From Priapulus caudatus (Eukaryota > Priapulida > Priapulimorpha > Priapulimorphida > Priapulidae), in the NCBI RefSeq assembly GCF_000485595.1, contig NW_014577176.1:156713-220712 (forward strand): 64,000 bases of DNA, given 5' to 3'. A program made the position numbers and the translations under genes. How positions within the stretch are numbered: the stretch's first letter is position 1; every line of letters starts with the position of its first letter. The notes beneath the pieces were generated by a model that saw nothing but the letters and a program-made list of their open reading frames with translations, did not search any database and was not told the origin of the DNA. Below, piece after piece: positions 1-15,000 of the stretch.

Positions 1-110
1 GCAGCAGCAGTAGCAGCAGCAGCAGTAGCAGCAGCAGTAGCAACAGCAGCAGCAGCAGCAGTAGCAACAGCAGCAGTAGCAACAGCAGCAGTAGCAACAG
101 CAGCAGTGTT
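1..110. repeat. CAG/TAG/CAA trinucleotide repeat
   Basis: The window opens inside an interrupted trinucleotide array of CAG units mixed with TAG and CAA. TAG units break every CAG-phase reading on the plus strand, so it is unlikely to encode polyglutamine. Its left end lies outside the window. Confidence 0.9.
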
Positions 111-189
111 GTGACAGGAGTGACATACGCGGTCGTGCTACCACGCGCAGTGGCAACAGAGCACACGAGTCCGCTGCAACCCTAGACAA

Positions 190-440
190 CACGGAGGGCC
201 TCCCCCTCTCCTCCCACCTCCTCTCCCCCCTCTCTCTATCTATCTCTCACGCACTTCTCTACCTCTCTTTCTCTCCCCCCTCTCTCTCTCTCTCTTCATC
301 TCTCTTCATCTCTCTTCCTCTCTCACCCGTCTTCCTCTCTCCACCTCACCATTCCTCTTCCCATGTCCTTCCCTCTCTGAGCCTCTCTCCCTATCGCCCT
401 ATCCCTCTCCCCTTCCCTCTCGCCCTATCTCTCCCCATCT
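190..440. repeat. CT-rich low-complexity tract
   Basis: A polypyrimidine stretch of CTCTCT, TCTATC and CCCTCTC units. Nothing coding is visible. Confidence 0.8.
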
Positions 441-3400
441 CTCCCCGATCTACTGGCATCCATGCCAGCTCTGCAAAACTTGCCTCGATTACTAACGCGA
501 TGGAATGCAAAACAATATTTCCCGGGGTATGTGCGCATAGACCTCCCCTAATTTCCAGCAGCAGCCTGCGACTCTCTATGCATGTGCAAAAACACACTCA
601 CGGGCTGTTATAGTTGGATTTCCTTTGCAGCAGCCCGCATAACATAACGATAACATAACGATAACAGCCCAGCGCTGAACGCAAAGTCTGACAGCTAGTC
701 TGACAGCTATAGGTGGCTTCATATCAGACGAACATGATAGGTGTAGAATGCACGCGTAAAAACTAAAACACACACCTGAGGAAATTTCACTGAGTCTGCT
801 ACGCAATACCGAGGTATTCTCATCTGTTATATGGAGCTGACGGGGTCAGTGGAGGGAAGGATGGTTGTAAAATTCGCAGACGGAACCTCAGAGCGTTGTG
901 TTTACTGTATCGTGCTCGTAACTGTGGCTTCACAGTAGAAAAACCAACGTTATAAACGTCTATTCGTCCTGACTGCTATACATAGCAGTAAACATTCACG
1001 CTTCGCACGTATATATATATACAGTTCTTACAAACCCTCTCAGACATGCAGCCACACCGACTACGTGACGAAATTATAATAAACCACGTTAATTTTCTCA
1101 GTGAGCGTCTGGAAAGTGAACAACTTTGCGAAAGAAAGGGTTTGCCCAATTGTGGGAAACTACTTTTGGGTAGTGCCCATGAGCAGTGTTTGTGGCGTGG
1201 CAGGTTGCCTGGTTTATTGTTCTATTCTCTGAGAAAATTTTCCATAAGAATAGGTCGCCATATTGCAATTTCATACGCCTAACATTCATACTTACAATAT
1301 CGCTCACTGTTCCAACAGAAGCAAAATAAAATTGCTTATTTTAACCCGACGCAAAAGAAGGCAGGGTGTGCGGGGCAGTACATGACAAGTTACATTACAG
1401 TATTATGAATCTCATGCATAATTTAGATTGATGGATAAATAATTAAGGTTGCAATATTGCGTGCAGCCCCTACAAAGACCTCGGTACGTAGGTTACTTCA
1501 ATGCTGCATAAATCCGACCCCGCTAATGATCCAACCCAATCATATGTGCTGATGTCACATACAGTCGAGTTGACATTTAATTTATGTTCTGTCTGGCTCC
1601 CCCTCCATCTCTCTCCCTCTATGAGTCATACACAGAGGTCCCCCCGGGTGTATGTGCCGGCATGCCACCCCACCCCTACCCCTACCCCCGCGGCATCCCT
1701 CCCCCACCCCCTCACCGCTACCCCGCCTCCTCACAAAGCCGGCTAACAGTAAATTACTGCAGCCCGAGCCTCCACCACCACCACGGCCACGCCTCACTAG
1801 GCACGCTGCGATAGTCGTTCAGCGGCCGTGAGTGAGTCACGCAGGCACAGACCACAATAACGCCTCATGATACGCTCTCCTTATTTTGTTTGATTTTACG
1901 ATAAATATCACGATAAATATTACGATAAATGCGATGCCAGGTAATTGGGTCAGACTAATTAGGGCGCTATAACATCTACAGGGGGTGTGCGGAGAGCACG
2001 CGAACATCTCAACCAGTGTCGTGTGACCGGGAGATTACATTTCTGGACGAGCGCTCCTTATACATGAGCCTACTTCATAGCCGCCGTAAAGACATGTAGA
2101 GAAGAAACCATAGCCCTCGCGTGCAAAATGATAGGTTTGGGGGTTTATAAGGGTAAACCTCCTCTCTTCTACTTCCTTCTCCACTCTTAATTGCTTTCGT
2201 TTGTTCTCCTGGCGTGGACAATTCCCCGACGTTATCCTCTCATCTTGTGCTTCTTATCCAGGCATAATATTATGCTAATAGATTTTTCTAATGTCTCCTG
2301 CAGCGGGATTGCGCTAAGTAGTCGGTCGTATAATAACACGAATATGTGTAAAATGGAACAGATCGTTAGGCAAACATACAATTAGCCACGCTCAATAAGA
2401 ATGGCATCATCAGCTTAGCAGTGTTAGAGGGGGTCGAAATTGTGCCAATTGTCACTATTATTTGCCGGTCAACATACTTGTTTGATTTGCTGCCTCAATA
2501 CTGCACAACGCGCTTAATCTCCTATTCGTATTTTGAGCTTCAGTTTTTCAGCATGCACGGACGGGGGAGGGGGGGTTGAACAGTCATACCCTCCCCCCAC
2601 ACCCACACGCACAGACGCACCACTCAGACAATCGCTATGAGGATCGTGTTTTGAGCACGTTACGAATATGGGCCACTAGTAAAATTAGTCGTATATTATA
2701 TAATATATTCGCATGATTCATTTAGGCTGGCTTCTGGGGAGAGCGTGACGAATGGCTGTCAAACTCCCAACAAGCAGATCTATATATGTGTTACATACAT
2801 ACACCACTGCTACTGTCTTTCTGATAAAGTCATCGGGAAAAGTTCTAAAAGATGAGCACACGTGTCAGATTTGGTGGCACAAATAATCTGTGTAGTGGAA
2901 ATCTTTTAGGGTTAAATTATTCTAATAGGTACACTGTGCGCATTATCAAGACTAACTAGATAATAGAGATACAAACTTCATAGTACACTAAACATATATA
3001 AAAAAAATTAACTTGGAGCACGCAACCTGCCTATGCTTCGTATATAGCCGTAAAAAAGAAATCTGTCACCAACTCAAGATGCTGGCAATATCCTAGCTGC
3101 AGAATTCAAAACATTCGCTATAAAAAAATTACCTCTTTCTTCGCTGACAGTAAACAAACACGGGAACACTTTTCTAGATTTACCGCCACTTTTTGGGATG
3201 CATAAAAAACTCTAACGAGCCCGACAAATGCGAACCAGCTGTTGAAACATTATCACCCCTAGAGGGCAGTGGAAGCAGTGGACATGCAGTACGCTCTCAC
3301 ACAGTAGCACGGACGCGCCCCATACCTCCCGCACACACGGTGCCTAAACATTCCAAGCAGATTTTCTTCGCGTTGAAAAAAACTGACACCTATCGCAACA

Positions 3401-6400
3401 ATTTTAGTATTTTTTCCAGGCTAACGATCCGCGGCACCGACAATGGTTTAACAGGAAGCCTATTACACACTGGCTGCTGGCATGTCGGTTAAGCTCGCTC
3501 TACCCTCCTGAAACGGTCATACGTCAAAAATAGTCTGTGGTAAGCGGTGAGAGACACCTAAACGAAAGAGGTTAGAGTTAGGGTTAGGGATAAGGTACCG
3601 TTACTGGCGTTAGTCACACCGCCTGGTAGGGCTAGCATTGCTGAGGCCCACCCCTACACACGGCCGCGTGCATAACCGCTCATCGTTACACACGTTACCA
3701 CGGCCGTGAACGTGTTATGTGCGTGTACACGGAAACCCCGAACAGCCTCTGACGGACGACCTCTTGCTTAGCTTAGAGATGGATGCCAGTGACGAGGTAT
3801 GTGAGGTAATCTACATACGGTCTATGCCTGCTACCAGAGCCGTGAGCGCTCACGGCGGTGTCAGGTTGCCGAGTCTTGCAGGCAACGCATCCCCTCTCAC
3901 CGGCCATTCGATGCAGAACGACCCCAATCTACACCATGGATGTAACACACACCCGGCCCCGGGTTACGGGGTAATGAGGGAGCGAACTTAGTCGCTAGTG
4001 TGAAGCTGTTAGTTAGCTGCTAGTTAGTTAGCTACGCGTGGAAGTTCTACTCGGAATAATAGCTGGTTTTACATACAAAGGAAAACAACTTCCTATCCCC
4101 TCACCTATATATGTTCCGTTCCTGCCTCTATGTCTTGGTTAGGGTACGATCTCATTTCTCCTCATTTAGAATACATACAAGTACTTGTGCATTTATATGT
4201 CCACACTTACTTGCTGTCATGATTAACTAAGCATTGTAAAGCAATTTAATTACGCGTATATGTTTACGACACTGTAGATATTAACCAGTTTACCTCGTCC
4301 CTGACAGAAAGTTAACCTACTATCGCTTATACCCGACGGTATCACATAAACCCAATTGATTCCTTTTACTGAATTACCGAAGATGTAATTGAATGCATTG
4401 ACTATCGGAGTCACTGCATTATGCTTACTACAGGCCCTATGTATACGTGACTGCTTTCTGGGTCAGGTCTCATGATATTTAAGAAAGATGTAATGCAATT
4501 TACAGCCTCTGACCCCAGCTAAACTTTGAGCATGTAGACCCAATGTCACCAACATCTCGTAGTCAAAGCTACCGGCTATAAAACGGTTCTCTTATTAATA
4601 CACGGTTTTATAGGCACTAAACTTACGCACGAGTCGCGACATTATTTACATATCAACAATTAAATATTAATAGTTAATGACATTTTTTATTATCATGCTA
4701 TTTAGATTGGAATTATGGTTGTGTCACCGCTTGCGATGCTCAAATATATGTAACTATCCCATTTCACCGATTTTGGTGATTACAAATACCAGTAAGGATC
4801 ACTGAGTCAAGTTCTATTTATACAAAACAGCAAACACGATGCCAAGGTTTTCCGGATTACGCATTCATCTGTGCATATTCTACACAAAAACAGATTCAGG
4901 ATATTTAATTAGTACGTGCAGCTTCCTGCAGTCATTTCTGCTGTAAATCTAAAAGCATCTTCGACAGCTAATCTTAGCACATGTATAGATCAAATATACA
5001 GTCATGGTGGATAATATAAACTGTATCTTCAGTATTTAAAGCGCTTGGTGTAGACAAGCCTCTACATCCACGGCAGTACCTCGTCACCATAGAGAACACA
5101 TAGAGAACACATCTCACAAAGAAACCTAGATTACATTTACTGTCTCCGCCTGAAGAGCTAGAAATAGAAGTCTCTTCTATCGGTTCGGCTCTGCATGACC
5201 TCATACAAGGTCATTTGAGAGCCTAGGAAGTGAGTGTGAGGTAGGGTGAGGTGGAGTGCGGGGTGGGGTGAGGGGGCCACAATGAGTCAGTTGCTCCAAA
5301 CGTCACCACAGCAACTGGAAAAAATAAAAATTACTGAATATGCAGCAGAGAAATGCTAACACATACATAAGTGTTCCATTGGGAAGTACATGGGTGCATA
5401 TATGTAACGTCATTAGGTTAATTAAGTATTATTCACGTTTATCTGTGCGGCTTCTGCCAGAGATTCTCTCTAGCCTACCCTCTCCAACGTAAAAGTTACA
5501 CCCCACCCCCCTGGGCAGTGCCACGAGGGGACATTTGCACTAAGTTAGTCACACAAACATCTACTGGTGTTTATGTTGCCTTACTGTTGCCTATCGCTTA
5601 CAAAGACAACACATATCCCCGGATAAATTGGCGCTTGCTAGGAGTCTAGCATGCCAGCTGGGATGCGCGCTCAGCATCAGAATGATCTGCCGTGATGGGC
5701 TCGCTCTTTGCAGACAGATCGCTGCACAGATAAAGGCTTCCGCTACTAAGCTAATCCTTACATCTCTAAGCAGGTTTGATTGAAATCCTACTAATGCGTA
5801 TTAGTTTCTTCATCGTTACATCGCGTTTACGAGGGATCGGTATATCTTCTCTGTCGTTTTCTATATAAATCACTTCTCGCCAAATTCATTTACGTCTACA
5901 CACGGTTTTAATTACAGTACTTTTTTTATTATAATGATTTAGATAAAGTGAGAAAAATGTCTTGTCGTGATAGTCATGAGTGTTTGTTGTCTTTATTCCA
6001 GAGTTCACAGAGCAGCAGTTCGATCTGCATTCTTATCTACACGCAGAACACCCACAAAGAAGCCGGTCATTAACTCACATCCCTGTTCACTCTTCCAAGA
6101 CGCTGCACCCATTACTAATGCGAAACCCTAGACTGGTCTTCCGTAACGAAACTACACGCCTTGCCACATGCGGGAGCTCAAATGCTTCAGCCGTCCCGCC
6201 GTAGTATAACTTTCCGGTGGGCTACGGGCCTTCCCCTCAGACCCGTGTGAGCGGGTGTAGACCCGCACGCTGCTGCCGGCAAGCACACGCAGTGACCCTC
6301 GTACCAAAATGTCAGTTACATCTGGTGTAAAATTAGTCGTCTAAAAAGCGCATCGATCATCGCGTGTTTTGACGATCGGCACAAACAGTCGTACATGCTG

Positions 6401-8700
6401 AACCCGATCTCTCCAACATCTCTCCTGCATCTCTCCTACACGCAGGGAAACGCGCATACTTGCGCTGGATAGAGTCTCCGATTTGGCAGACTCATGCCAT
6501 CGCAACAGCTGCACCTGCAATCCTCAGCAATGAATCTCCCTCCCAGTTCGCGTTGGAGTAATGGTGATCTTCATAGATACGTCCACGTGGAAGCACATGT
6601 CCAGTTTGACAACATTCTCTCCCTAGTACTCTAATACCAATAACCTCTTAGACTTGGATTAACAACCTAGCTATTGGATAGAGGTTCTTGAGACCAAAAA
6701 CCTCTACAACGCTGAAGACCAATAACCCCTTATTCTTGCTTGTGTGTGTGTGTGTGCGTGTGGTCCACAGAAGACTGATGGAATCACTTGGAATGGGGGA
6801 TATAAACAAATCAGTACAATAGTTGGCCTGGTGAGTGACCACCCCCTAACCAGATAAGTACAAAGGCTTGCTACTATCCCATTAGAATGTTTAGCACGTC
6901 TTTGTCAGCCAAATGTCTTAATCAGTTAGCACATAAGAGCGATGTTTGCTTGTGAATGGTCAGAGCCCTCCCAAGGAGGCTGGCATAACAACAGACCTTT
7001 TGTAAGTCTCAGGCATCACAGTTGGGTATGCAGCAAGTGCACAACATTTAGCTGCTGTTTTCTGCCTGTTTTTACAGCAACAGTAGAGAGTTTTTTTTAC
7101 TTGTATACATGATGCATGGATCTGAAAGAAAGATACGTTGTTTCTATTTGTAACTAATCACACACATATACTACAATAAATAACCTTCATTGGGAATAAC
7201 TACAACCTATGCACTTACAAATCCTAATGACTAATCCGGGTAAGAGCTGTTATTTCTTTCTATAATTGGAATGTAGAGTATATGCACTAGCAAGAACATA
7301 AAAATCCGTGGCACACGGTTAAAAATTAACACTGTGAGTCTGTGTCTATGTTACTGGGGACACAATCAACGGTGCACCACCATAGCAATGCAGATCACAT
7401 CATGGAATACGAATAGCTATTACTATTAGTTAGATGGGTTAATTACTGTCCCCGGTAACATTGTGGCTATAACCTCTAATTAATAACGGTTATAGAGAAT
7501 AGACGCGATTATTATGAGTCGATACAAATTCAAAGACGGTAATCGACTATAATTGAGTGTTTACGTGTGTTCGCTGCACACGAGTATGTACATGTAGTGT
7601 GTACCTAGTAGTAGTAGTAGTATACTATAGCCTATAGGCTATACTTACGTCGATGAGTGTGAACTAGTCGATAGCTGGTGTTGGGCTACGGAATATCCAA
7701 AATACGTGCCTTTCCGACCTTCCTTGACGATCGCAAGCTTCGTTTCCAAATTAAATGCATAACCGTTTGTGACAATTACCACAGCAATCAAAGCTCTAAC
7801 TAGATATACCATTCTGATGATTTAAACTTGTCCGCTGCACGAGTGCGAATGAACTCTCATAGTTCGCGCCGCTCAGCTTGCTGGCAAAATATCCAGGGGA
7901 AGTCAATGTGGCGCCATCTATCGACGGTATATGTCGAAAGTAATAAAATTGCTAAAAAAAATTGTCATCGAAAGTTTCTGCTTTCATTACTAAAATCTTA
8001 GTAGCTGTCGAAGACAAAAGGCTTCGCGTATAGCTCTCAATGTCATACGGGAATCTCTACCTGCTCAAGTATTACTCGAGGCATACTCTTGAAATCTGTT
8101 GAAAAACAGTTGAAATTCTGTATAACATCAAGTTGATGAAATACTACACAGCTTCCGTACGTGGTATAAATGATAAATATATAAATTTAATCATCGCATG
8201 ATGATTAATTTGATAAACTTCATATATTATAGTATTTTGCTTAGAATATTAATATGTTTTTTCACGGATAGAAAAACAAAAGTTCGAGTTTTTATTAGCA
8301 GGCATAATTATTATTGCTGCTATTCAATATTTCGTTCATCTGTATTAGTGTATAAGAAATTCATCCATTTATCACAATTTGTAAATTAAATATTTCTACT
8401 ACACGTTGTGTTTTGTATCACATTGAACCGAAATAGTTTGATCGCAACCAGAAATGGTTTCACCTTGATAAAGGGTAAATTTGATTTGTCTATGATATAG
8501 CTGCCCTTGTATATACCATACTAAATGATCGGTATGTCTTTATTCAAATAATAAAAGTGCGAAGAACAATCAAAAGGTAAAATTTCATGACTTCAAAGTT
8601 TTTTGTTTTTTTTAATAAATGTTTATTTTTTGGCTTAATTGTCTTACATAAAGCAGAGCAAATATTGTAAGCTTATTGCAGAGCTTACTGGAAGCTGGTG
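441..8700. other. Gene-free stretch, nothing recognised
   Basis: About 8 kb with only short open frames and no recognisable protein motif, RNA gene or splice-linked exons. It contains short simple repeats (GT at about 6741-6760, AT-rich patches, a brief TTAGGG-like run near 3575) and two possible CTCF-like cores at 3256 and 7909. It is either intergenic or the far 5' side of the kinase gene. Confidence 0.5.
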
Positions 8701-8739
8701 CCCTCTCTTAACTTCGCGAAGCAAGTGAACGTTAAAGTA

Positions 8740-9060
8740 GACTTCGTGTGACGTCATGCGACCCGCGAGTGGACACACAACAAAGTAATTTTAGGAAAAT
8801 TTCCGTTGTTGTGCACCTTCGTGCGTACTTGATTTTACGATTTTTTGTAAACAACTGCAAAGGAAAAATAGTAGAGACGTCGATCCAGCTGTTATGGTGC
8901 AGTAACCATGTGAAATTCGAGTGGGAATAGACAAAATTGTCCCTTGAAGTCGGATGATGTTCAGCAGCGAATCTCCAACGCCATCTTGGAACCCTACCCC
9001 CACGTCTGTAGGCAGTGCAAAAGTGGGGACCTTTGCGAGACCATTGCAAGACGGTACATA
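8740..9060 (+). promoter_or_regulatory. Possible promoter region
   Basis: A palindromic CRE-like TGACGTCA lies at about 8749-8756, and a CCATCTTGGA element resembling a YY1 site lies near 8980. The surrounding 300 bp is richer in GC and CpG than its AT-rich flanks. This combination is common at animal core promoters. It could serve the Tousled-like kinase downstream, whose first exon I could not find. No coding exon is identified here, and the assignment is inference. Confidence 0.2.
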
Positions 9061-12000
9061 TATACGATGTTCTTCTTTTGAGAAATAGTCAAAGTTTCTA
9101 TTAGTGTGATGACAATTTGTTATAAGGTTGCAGTGTGAAAAATTTAATCAACGCAAAATACCCGTCGACGTCACCGGCAAATAATTTCGTATCAGTCAGG
9201 GATCAGTTACGGTTTCCTGGACCCTGGTGACATTCAGTGATTCACATTGTCAATCACGAAGAAACAAGATGTTGACAACCATTGCCGATACATGTGGGAA
9301 TTATGTAGTAGCTATTTTTGCCCGAGAATCTGTGACATTCACTCCAATTCATTATTGTCAATGACGCATTGATACCTATGCAGTGACAGTGGCAATGGTA
9401 AGAATACTAAGATAGTCAGTCATATAACCAGTGCCTCTGGTGCTAAGTACCGTACTCAATGAGGAGAGAGTTACCATGGTGCCTATTACAACCATAATAA
9501 ATGCACACAACTGTACAGGTGGTTTAATAAGTCTTATTTTGAAAGAGCAGCGCTACCTACGAGTATAAGTTTCTGGGGGAGGGGCTAGGATGAGAAGCAA
9601 GGGGGCACAAGTCATGCGCCAGCCTGTAATGGATACGTGAATATCTATCTGCATCTTTCCATCTTGCATCCATTGCATCTTCCATCATTGCATCTTGCCA
9701 TCTTTCCATTATTAATGGAAAACCCGTGTAATAATAGTCATACAATAATTATAGTAATATAATCGAATCTAAATTATACACACACCAACACATAACGTTA
9801 TTGCTATATAGTATTTATTTGAATTTAAATCATATATGATTCTGTTTAACATATATATTATATTATGGGCCGAGTTCGTATCGGCCGAGTTCGTATCGGC
9901 CGAGTCTGTAATAGGCCGACTTCGTCAATGGGACGACACTGCTATGGGACGAGTGGACCCGGCGCCCTATCTGCATAGTGACATACAACTGAATTTAGCA
10001 TGCCTTTACATTAACGAGAATACAAAGTAGCATGGTGACACTAATACCATCTCATGTGTCATATATGCCTTCAACACAGGGTAGATATCACGTTTAAAAG
10101 TTTATTACAGCGATATCACAATGTACCCTGATGTCTTTATATATGTGGCATTACTAATTCAAGTATGCATATAAGAAGATTATTACTATCTTAAATATAC
10201 CCTAATAATACTAGTCCTGTGCTACTGTAAAGTTACAGGAGAAAGCTGGCTCATTACCCACACATTTAATCAAGATTAGCTTTTCATTTTCGAAGTGAGT
10301 GACAATATTTGACAGTGCAGTTGTGGTTTGTGTGCATATATGTGTGTGCGCGCATGCATGCGTGCGTACATTTCCAATAATTGCTATGAATTTAATGAGA
10401 CTAATGCTGTCTAGTTAGTTTTGCTAAGTGAGAAATTCTCAGTAGTCAAAAACTATCGTATTCATTTACAGCTGAGTAGATTACAGGAACAGTTAGCTGG
10501 ATGTACAACTAGCATTTCATAATCAATAAAACTGTTACGTATTCAACTAGGATTTTAGCTGTTAGAAATGCCTCGTTTAAAATTGGTACTGTACATACAG
10601 TATGATCAAATGGAAATTCTCCAGCAGGTTTTTCATTGTGTATGATTGTTACATATTTTGTGTTTATCATGTATAAAACCACATTGTACTACATATTCGT
10701 CTTCACTATTAAATCCTAACCAGTTATGTTCCATGTTTTCTTATATCTTATTAGTCTCAAAGGCATTATTTTAACCTTAACATTGTGTGTGTGTGTGCAT
10801 GTCTGTGTATTTTTGTTTCACGAATAGCGTGGGTTATAGGGCTATAGTACAGATGAGATTTATGTGGTATGAGTTAAAGGGATAAAACTTCCACATCCCT
10901 AGGGGTTATTACAAATAGGAAATTTTACAGGAGACTTAGAGAGAACTACAGTCAGACCTGTGTTAGTGGAAACCTTCAGAGAACGAACATCTATTCATAT
11001 AATGGTCACTATTAGCATTTCTCTGTAGTGATAGTTATATAGTGAAACCACCTGTGTGGAATGGACATAAATTATATCTATAAAGGTCACATACCTCGGG
11101 TATTTATAAACGCATTTATCTCGAGTTGCAGTTATACAGTTGTACCACTTCAATAGAACGGTCACTAGTTTATAGGGCACTTGGTGTTTTCTTTGAGTGA
11201 ACTCTTATATACAGATTTGACTATATATTTAAGCCACCAGGTCGCTGACATAGATAAGCTAATACTGATTTATGCTGGGTTTCATGATACTGATTACAAT
11301 CGCGAGAAATTTGTTATGGCAGATAATTTAAGAGTTTAAAAAATGTTCATAATTCCACTTGATTTTAGTTTAATAGCATTGCATAAATTCTACAGGACAA
11401 TATTTGAGAAGTTCATGGACTTTTACAGACGTCTATTCTTAACCCAATCTGCTTCAATGTGTTACATTAATATTCTTATGTAATTACTTCTAACCGCGTA
11501 AACTAATGCATTAACAATTTTGTCCTATTATTTACTCACCAGTTCATCAGGTATGTTACACCATACTTTATTAATGTCAGTAGTTGTGTAGACAGGAAAA
11601 TTTACAGAATGTGCAGAAATACAGCAACATCTTTGGTGTTGTGTAAAGTTTCTATTTAAGAATTCAATTCATTCATACTGTTTACTGTACATGAACTGTA
11701 GAGGCTTTTACTGTTGACAGCTGAATATCAGAAGTATATAAAGCTGAGCTGGATTTCTGATATTCTCATCACATATAGAAGAAGCTATGCCTAATGCATT
11801 TTACATGCGGCTACATGTTGTTTGTTCATAATCCTAATTTATACGTGTGTGATTAGAAAAGGTTCTAGGAACATCTTCAAATATATGTGGGTGTGCGTGA
11901 ATATGTCGCAGAAGCTAAACTATACCTCATATATGGCCATCAGGAGTAGATAATAGCAAGATAATGGGGAATTCCCTATTATCTACTCCTGATGGTCATG

Positions 12001-15000
12001 CAATTAATAGTTGTGAGTAGTTCCTGTATCTCTAAGGTTGGAACTTGGATAGTTGCAGCTAATCCTATGTGTTTGTGTGAGAAGGGAATTTTACTGTTGG
12101 CATATATAAACGCCTACCTATCTGTGTGCAATCCGTTTATGTCAACCTATTGAACCTAATATGTCCTAGATTATACGGATCTGCATGCACTGTATATGGC
12201 ACAATTATACAGAATATTGACACATAGCAGGTAATTCCTGTTTCTTCATAACTATTACATTCTGCATAGTCATTGGATGTGTAAATATTTGCTATCTCAT
12301 TAACTGCTCTCCATGTATGACAACAACGGGTAGATTTTGAACTATGAAATCGTTCAGTTGATGATGACTAGATATCGCTTAGATAAGCCCACTGTTTGAT
12401 GACCCTTTCTACCGTGTAGTACATGTATGCACGCGTGACGGACCGGTAGAAGTGTATTGATGGATGGATGGGCGGATAGACAGATCGCTTGTGATTCTCG
12501 TTTCAGTCTGCTCCTATGCGAACACGAGAACCTAATGAAACGACTCCCGATTGCCAGCGGCGAAAATAAACACCCATAAGCAGCAGTCAATTACGTGCGT
12601 GAGCAAGCGCACTGGCTGGCACTGGCAGTCCAGTTAAATGTATCAATGGTTGTGTTGACATGCTAAGCCGTGTAGGGTTTGCACAAAATGGATGCCAGGG
12701 TATATGGTGTGAGCTACATTACATGATAATGCGTCGTTATAAGCTGCCACAATTGACAACTAGCTGAAGGTTGTCCGTGCCGACGTTGCTGCATGCAAAG
12801 TCGCGGGACGACGAACTGTTATAGCTCGCATCGTACAGCCATCTTGAATGCAGACGTAAAACTGCGTATGCAAATCAAATGGACAACATGTACACGCTGC
12901 GTGCGTGGCTGATGAGAGGGAAGAAAGGCAGGCTGGCTGGCTACGTGTGTACAGCGATGTGGGATCAGTCGCGATACGTGGTCGACGAGAAATCATTTGT
13001 CTGGTGTAGCTGTGCTGCGCTTAGCTGAGCTGCCATGCGTCAGCATCCAGCATCCAGCAGCCAGTCAGCACACACGGGGTCAGTAGCAGTCGCACTCTTC
13101 ACCCCCACCTAGCCTTCCGCCTTGCCCCGGCGGGCTATATCTGGAACTGACCACATATTTTTATGGCCGTGTAAGAGCGGAAAGAGTCGGAGATGGTTCT
13201 GTCCCCGAGGCAAGGATGAGGTGGGGTTGGGTGCAGGGCAGTATCCAGGTGTAATTTGTACGTTGATAACATCATATAATATGTCACTCTTGATAACATC
13301 TATGATTATCACAGGCCCTGATTAATTTATTCGTGTGACACTGCCACTGGGAAAGGGGAAATGGTGATATCGGGTAACCGTGTAAAATTTGGAATGATGA
13401 GATATACCAGGTTTCGGTAAAATCGTGCTTGCAAACTCCAGGCACATGCCGCTCCGTTCCTAGCTACAGCAGAGCTCTGTGTATAACTACAGTAGCTCTC
13501 TGGGTAAAAGTCGTATATATACATGTAGAGCATTTGGTGACTATTTGAACAGCGTCAGTATTGAGCCATGCATGGCAAAGCTCTTTTGTCAAAATCGTGC
13601 GCTGGGAACTATCACTCTAATTTTCGACTGGTGATTTATTTTCCGTTATTTGCAACCCCTCTCCCCCGCTCCGTAATGTGCTGTACGCTACAAACAAAAT
13701 CATATTAGTAATAAACTATGCCTCGGGGGCCACGAGGCAAAACTGTACCAGTGTTCAAAAGGTCAGTTTGCTTCATGCTCGTACATGTATACATGTAACT
13801 TGGCGTGAGGAGCTGTCTTGGCATTCTCGTCGCTCGGCACTGTTTGCTGTGAGCATCGTGATGTTTTCTGAATGTGGGAGGCGGTGCCTTCTTTGAGAGG
13901 GCGCCGGGTAACCGAGGGGGTAGCCGGGGGGAGCGGAGACAGATGCTAGGGGGGTTGGATGAGGAGAGAGCCGAGGGGGTGGGGTCGGGTGGGGGGTACA
14001 ATGGGATAGCTGGGTGGGGTGGGGGTAGAGCCGCAGGGGTGGTTGAAGGGGTTGCTTATGGGGAAGCTGAGGGATGTGACTTGCACATCGTTCACGCTAT
14101 GTGAGCATGTCCACCGAGCATTGGGACGATGTACAGTGTGCGACATGTGTGCTAATTATAAGTGTGATTACATGTGTAATTGTGATAATGCGTAATACTT
14201 GTAATACACGTGCCGCCAATTGTCACGAAGGTTCAGTGTCTTCTATGAAAATTCCACGGGAATATTTCTAGTAGATACATGTGTAACGAAGATCCAGATG
14301 TCGTTTGAAAGAGGGCTTTTCCGATGGAATTTTCAGTCGTTCTGCGTCTTTATTAATGTACAGTACATCAGCGCTGAATACATGAATAATTTTGTATGTA
14401 CTCATGAATGCCATGGTTCAAGGCAAGTAAAGGGTTGATGGCGGTTACATGGGGATCGCTTGCCATACCCTCCACATGTGCAAACTTGCACCAAGCTAGC
14501 ATCAAATGCGCACGTACTGTGTAAGCTGTAATTAAAGTTGAAAAGCTGTTAGGGCCTTTCAATGAAGGTAATTTCAATGAACACCTATTTCAGTAAATAA
14601 TGAGCACCTGATACTCTTATCTTAAGCTCCCCCATTATCTACCTGAGCTGCATGTTTCATCTCGCGTGCAGGAATATTAATGTATACGTGTTACAGTGTA
14701 CAGTGTACAGTGTACGTGTTACAGTGTACAACGAATAAACTGATCAGCTATATATATCCTATAAAGCTGCTACTGTACATGATCAGTAGTGTGTACATAA
14801 TAGAGTCCGTAACTGGTAAATAAATACATCTTTCACAACTAGGACTCTTCAATCTCCAGGTCGTAGAAAGGTATGTCACTAGCTGGCCATCTGTATGTGT
14901 GCGGGCGTGTGCATGCGCGTGTGTGCACATGAGTTTGTTTGTCATGTGTCATAGCTGGCAAACGTGCATTGTTCTTCTCTTTCTGATAACATATACTTGT

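Noticed and set aside
3719-3991. 90-codon frame with an apparently acidic N-terminus
   Set aside because: No family recognised, no supporting splice neighbours or poly(A) signal, so not called.
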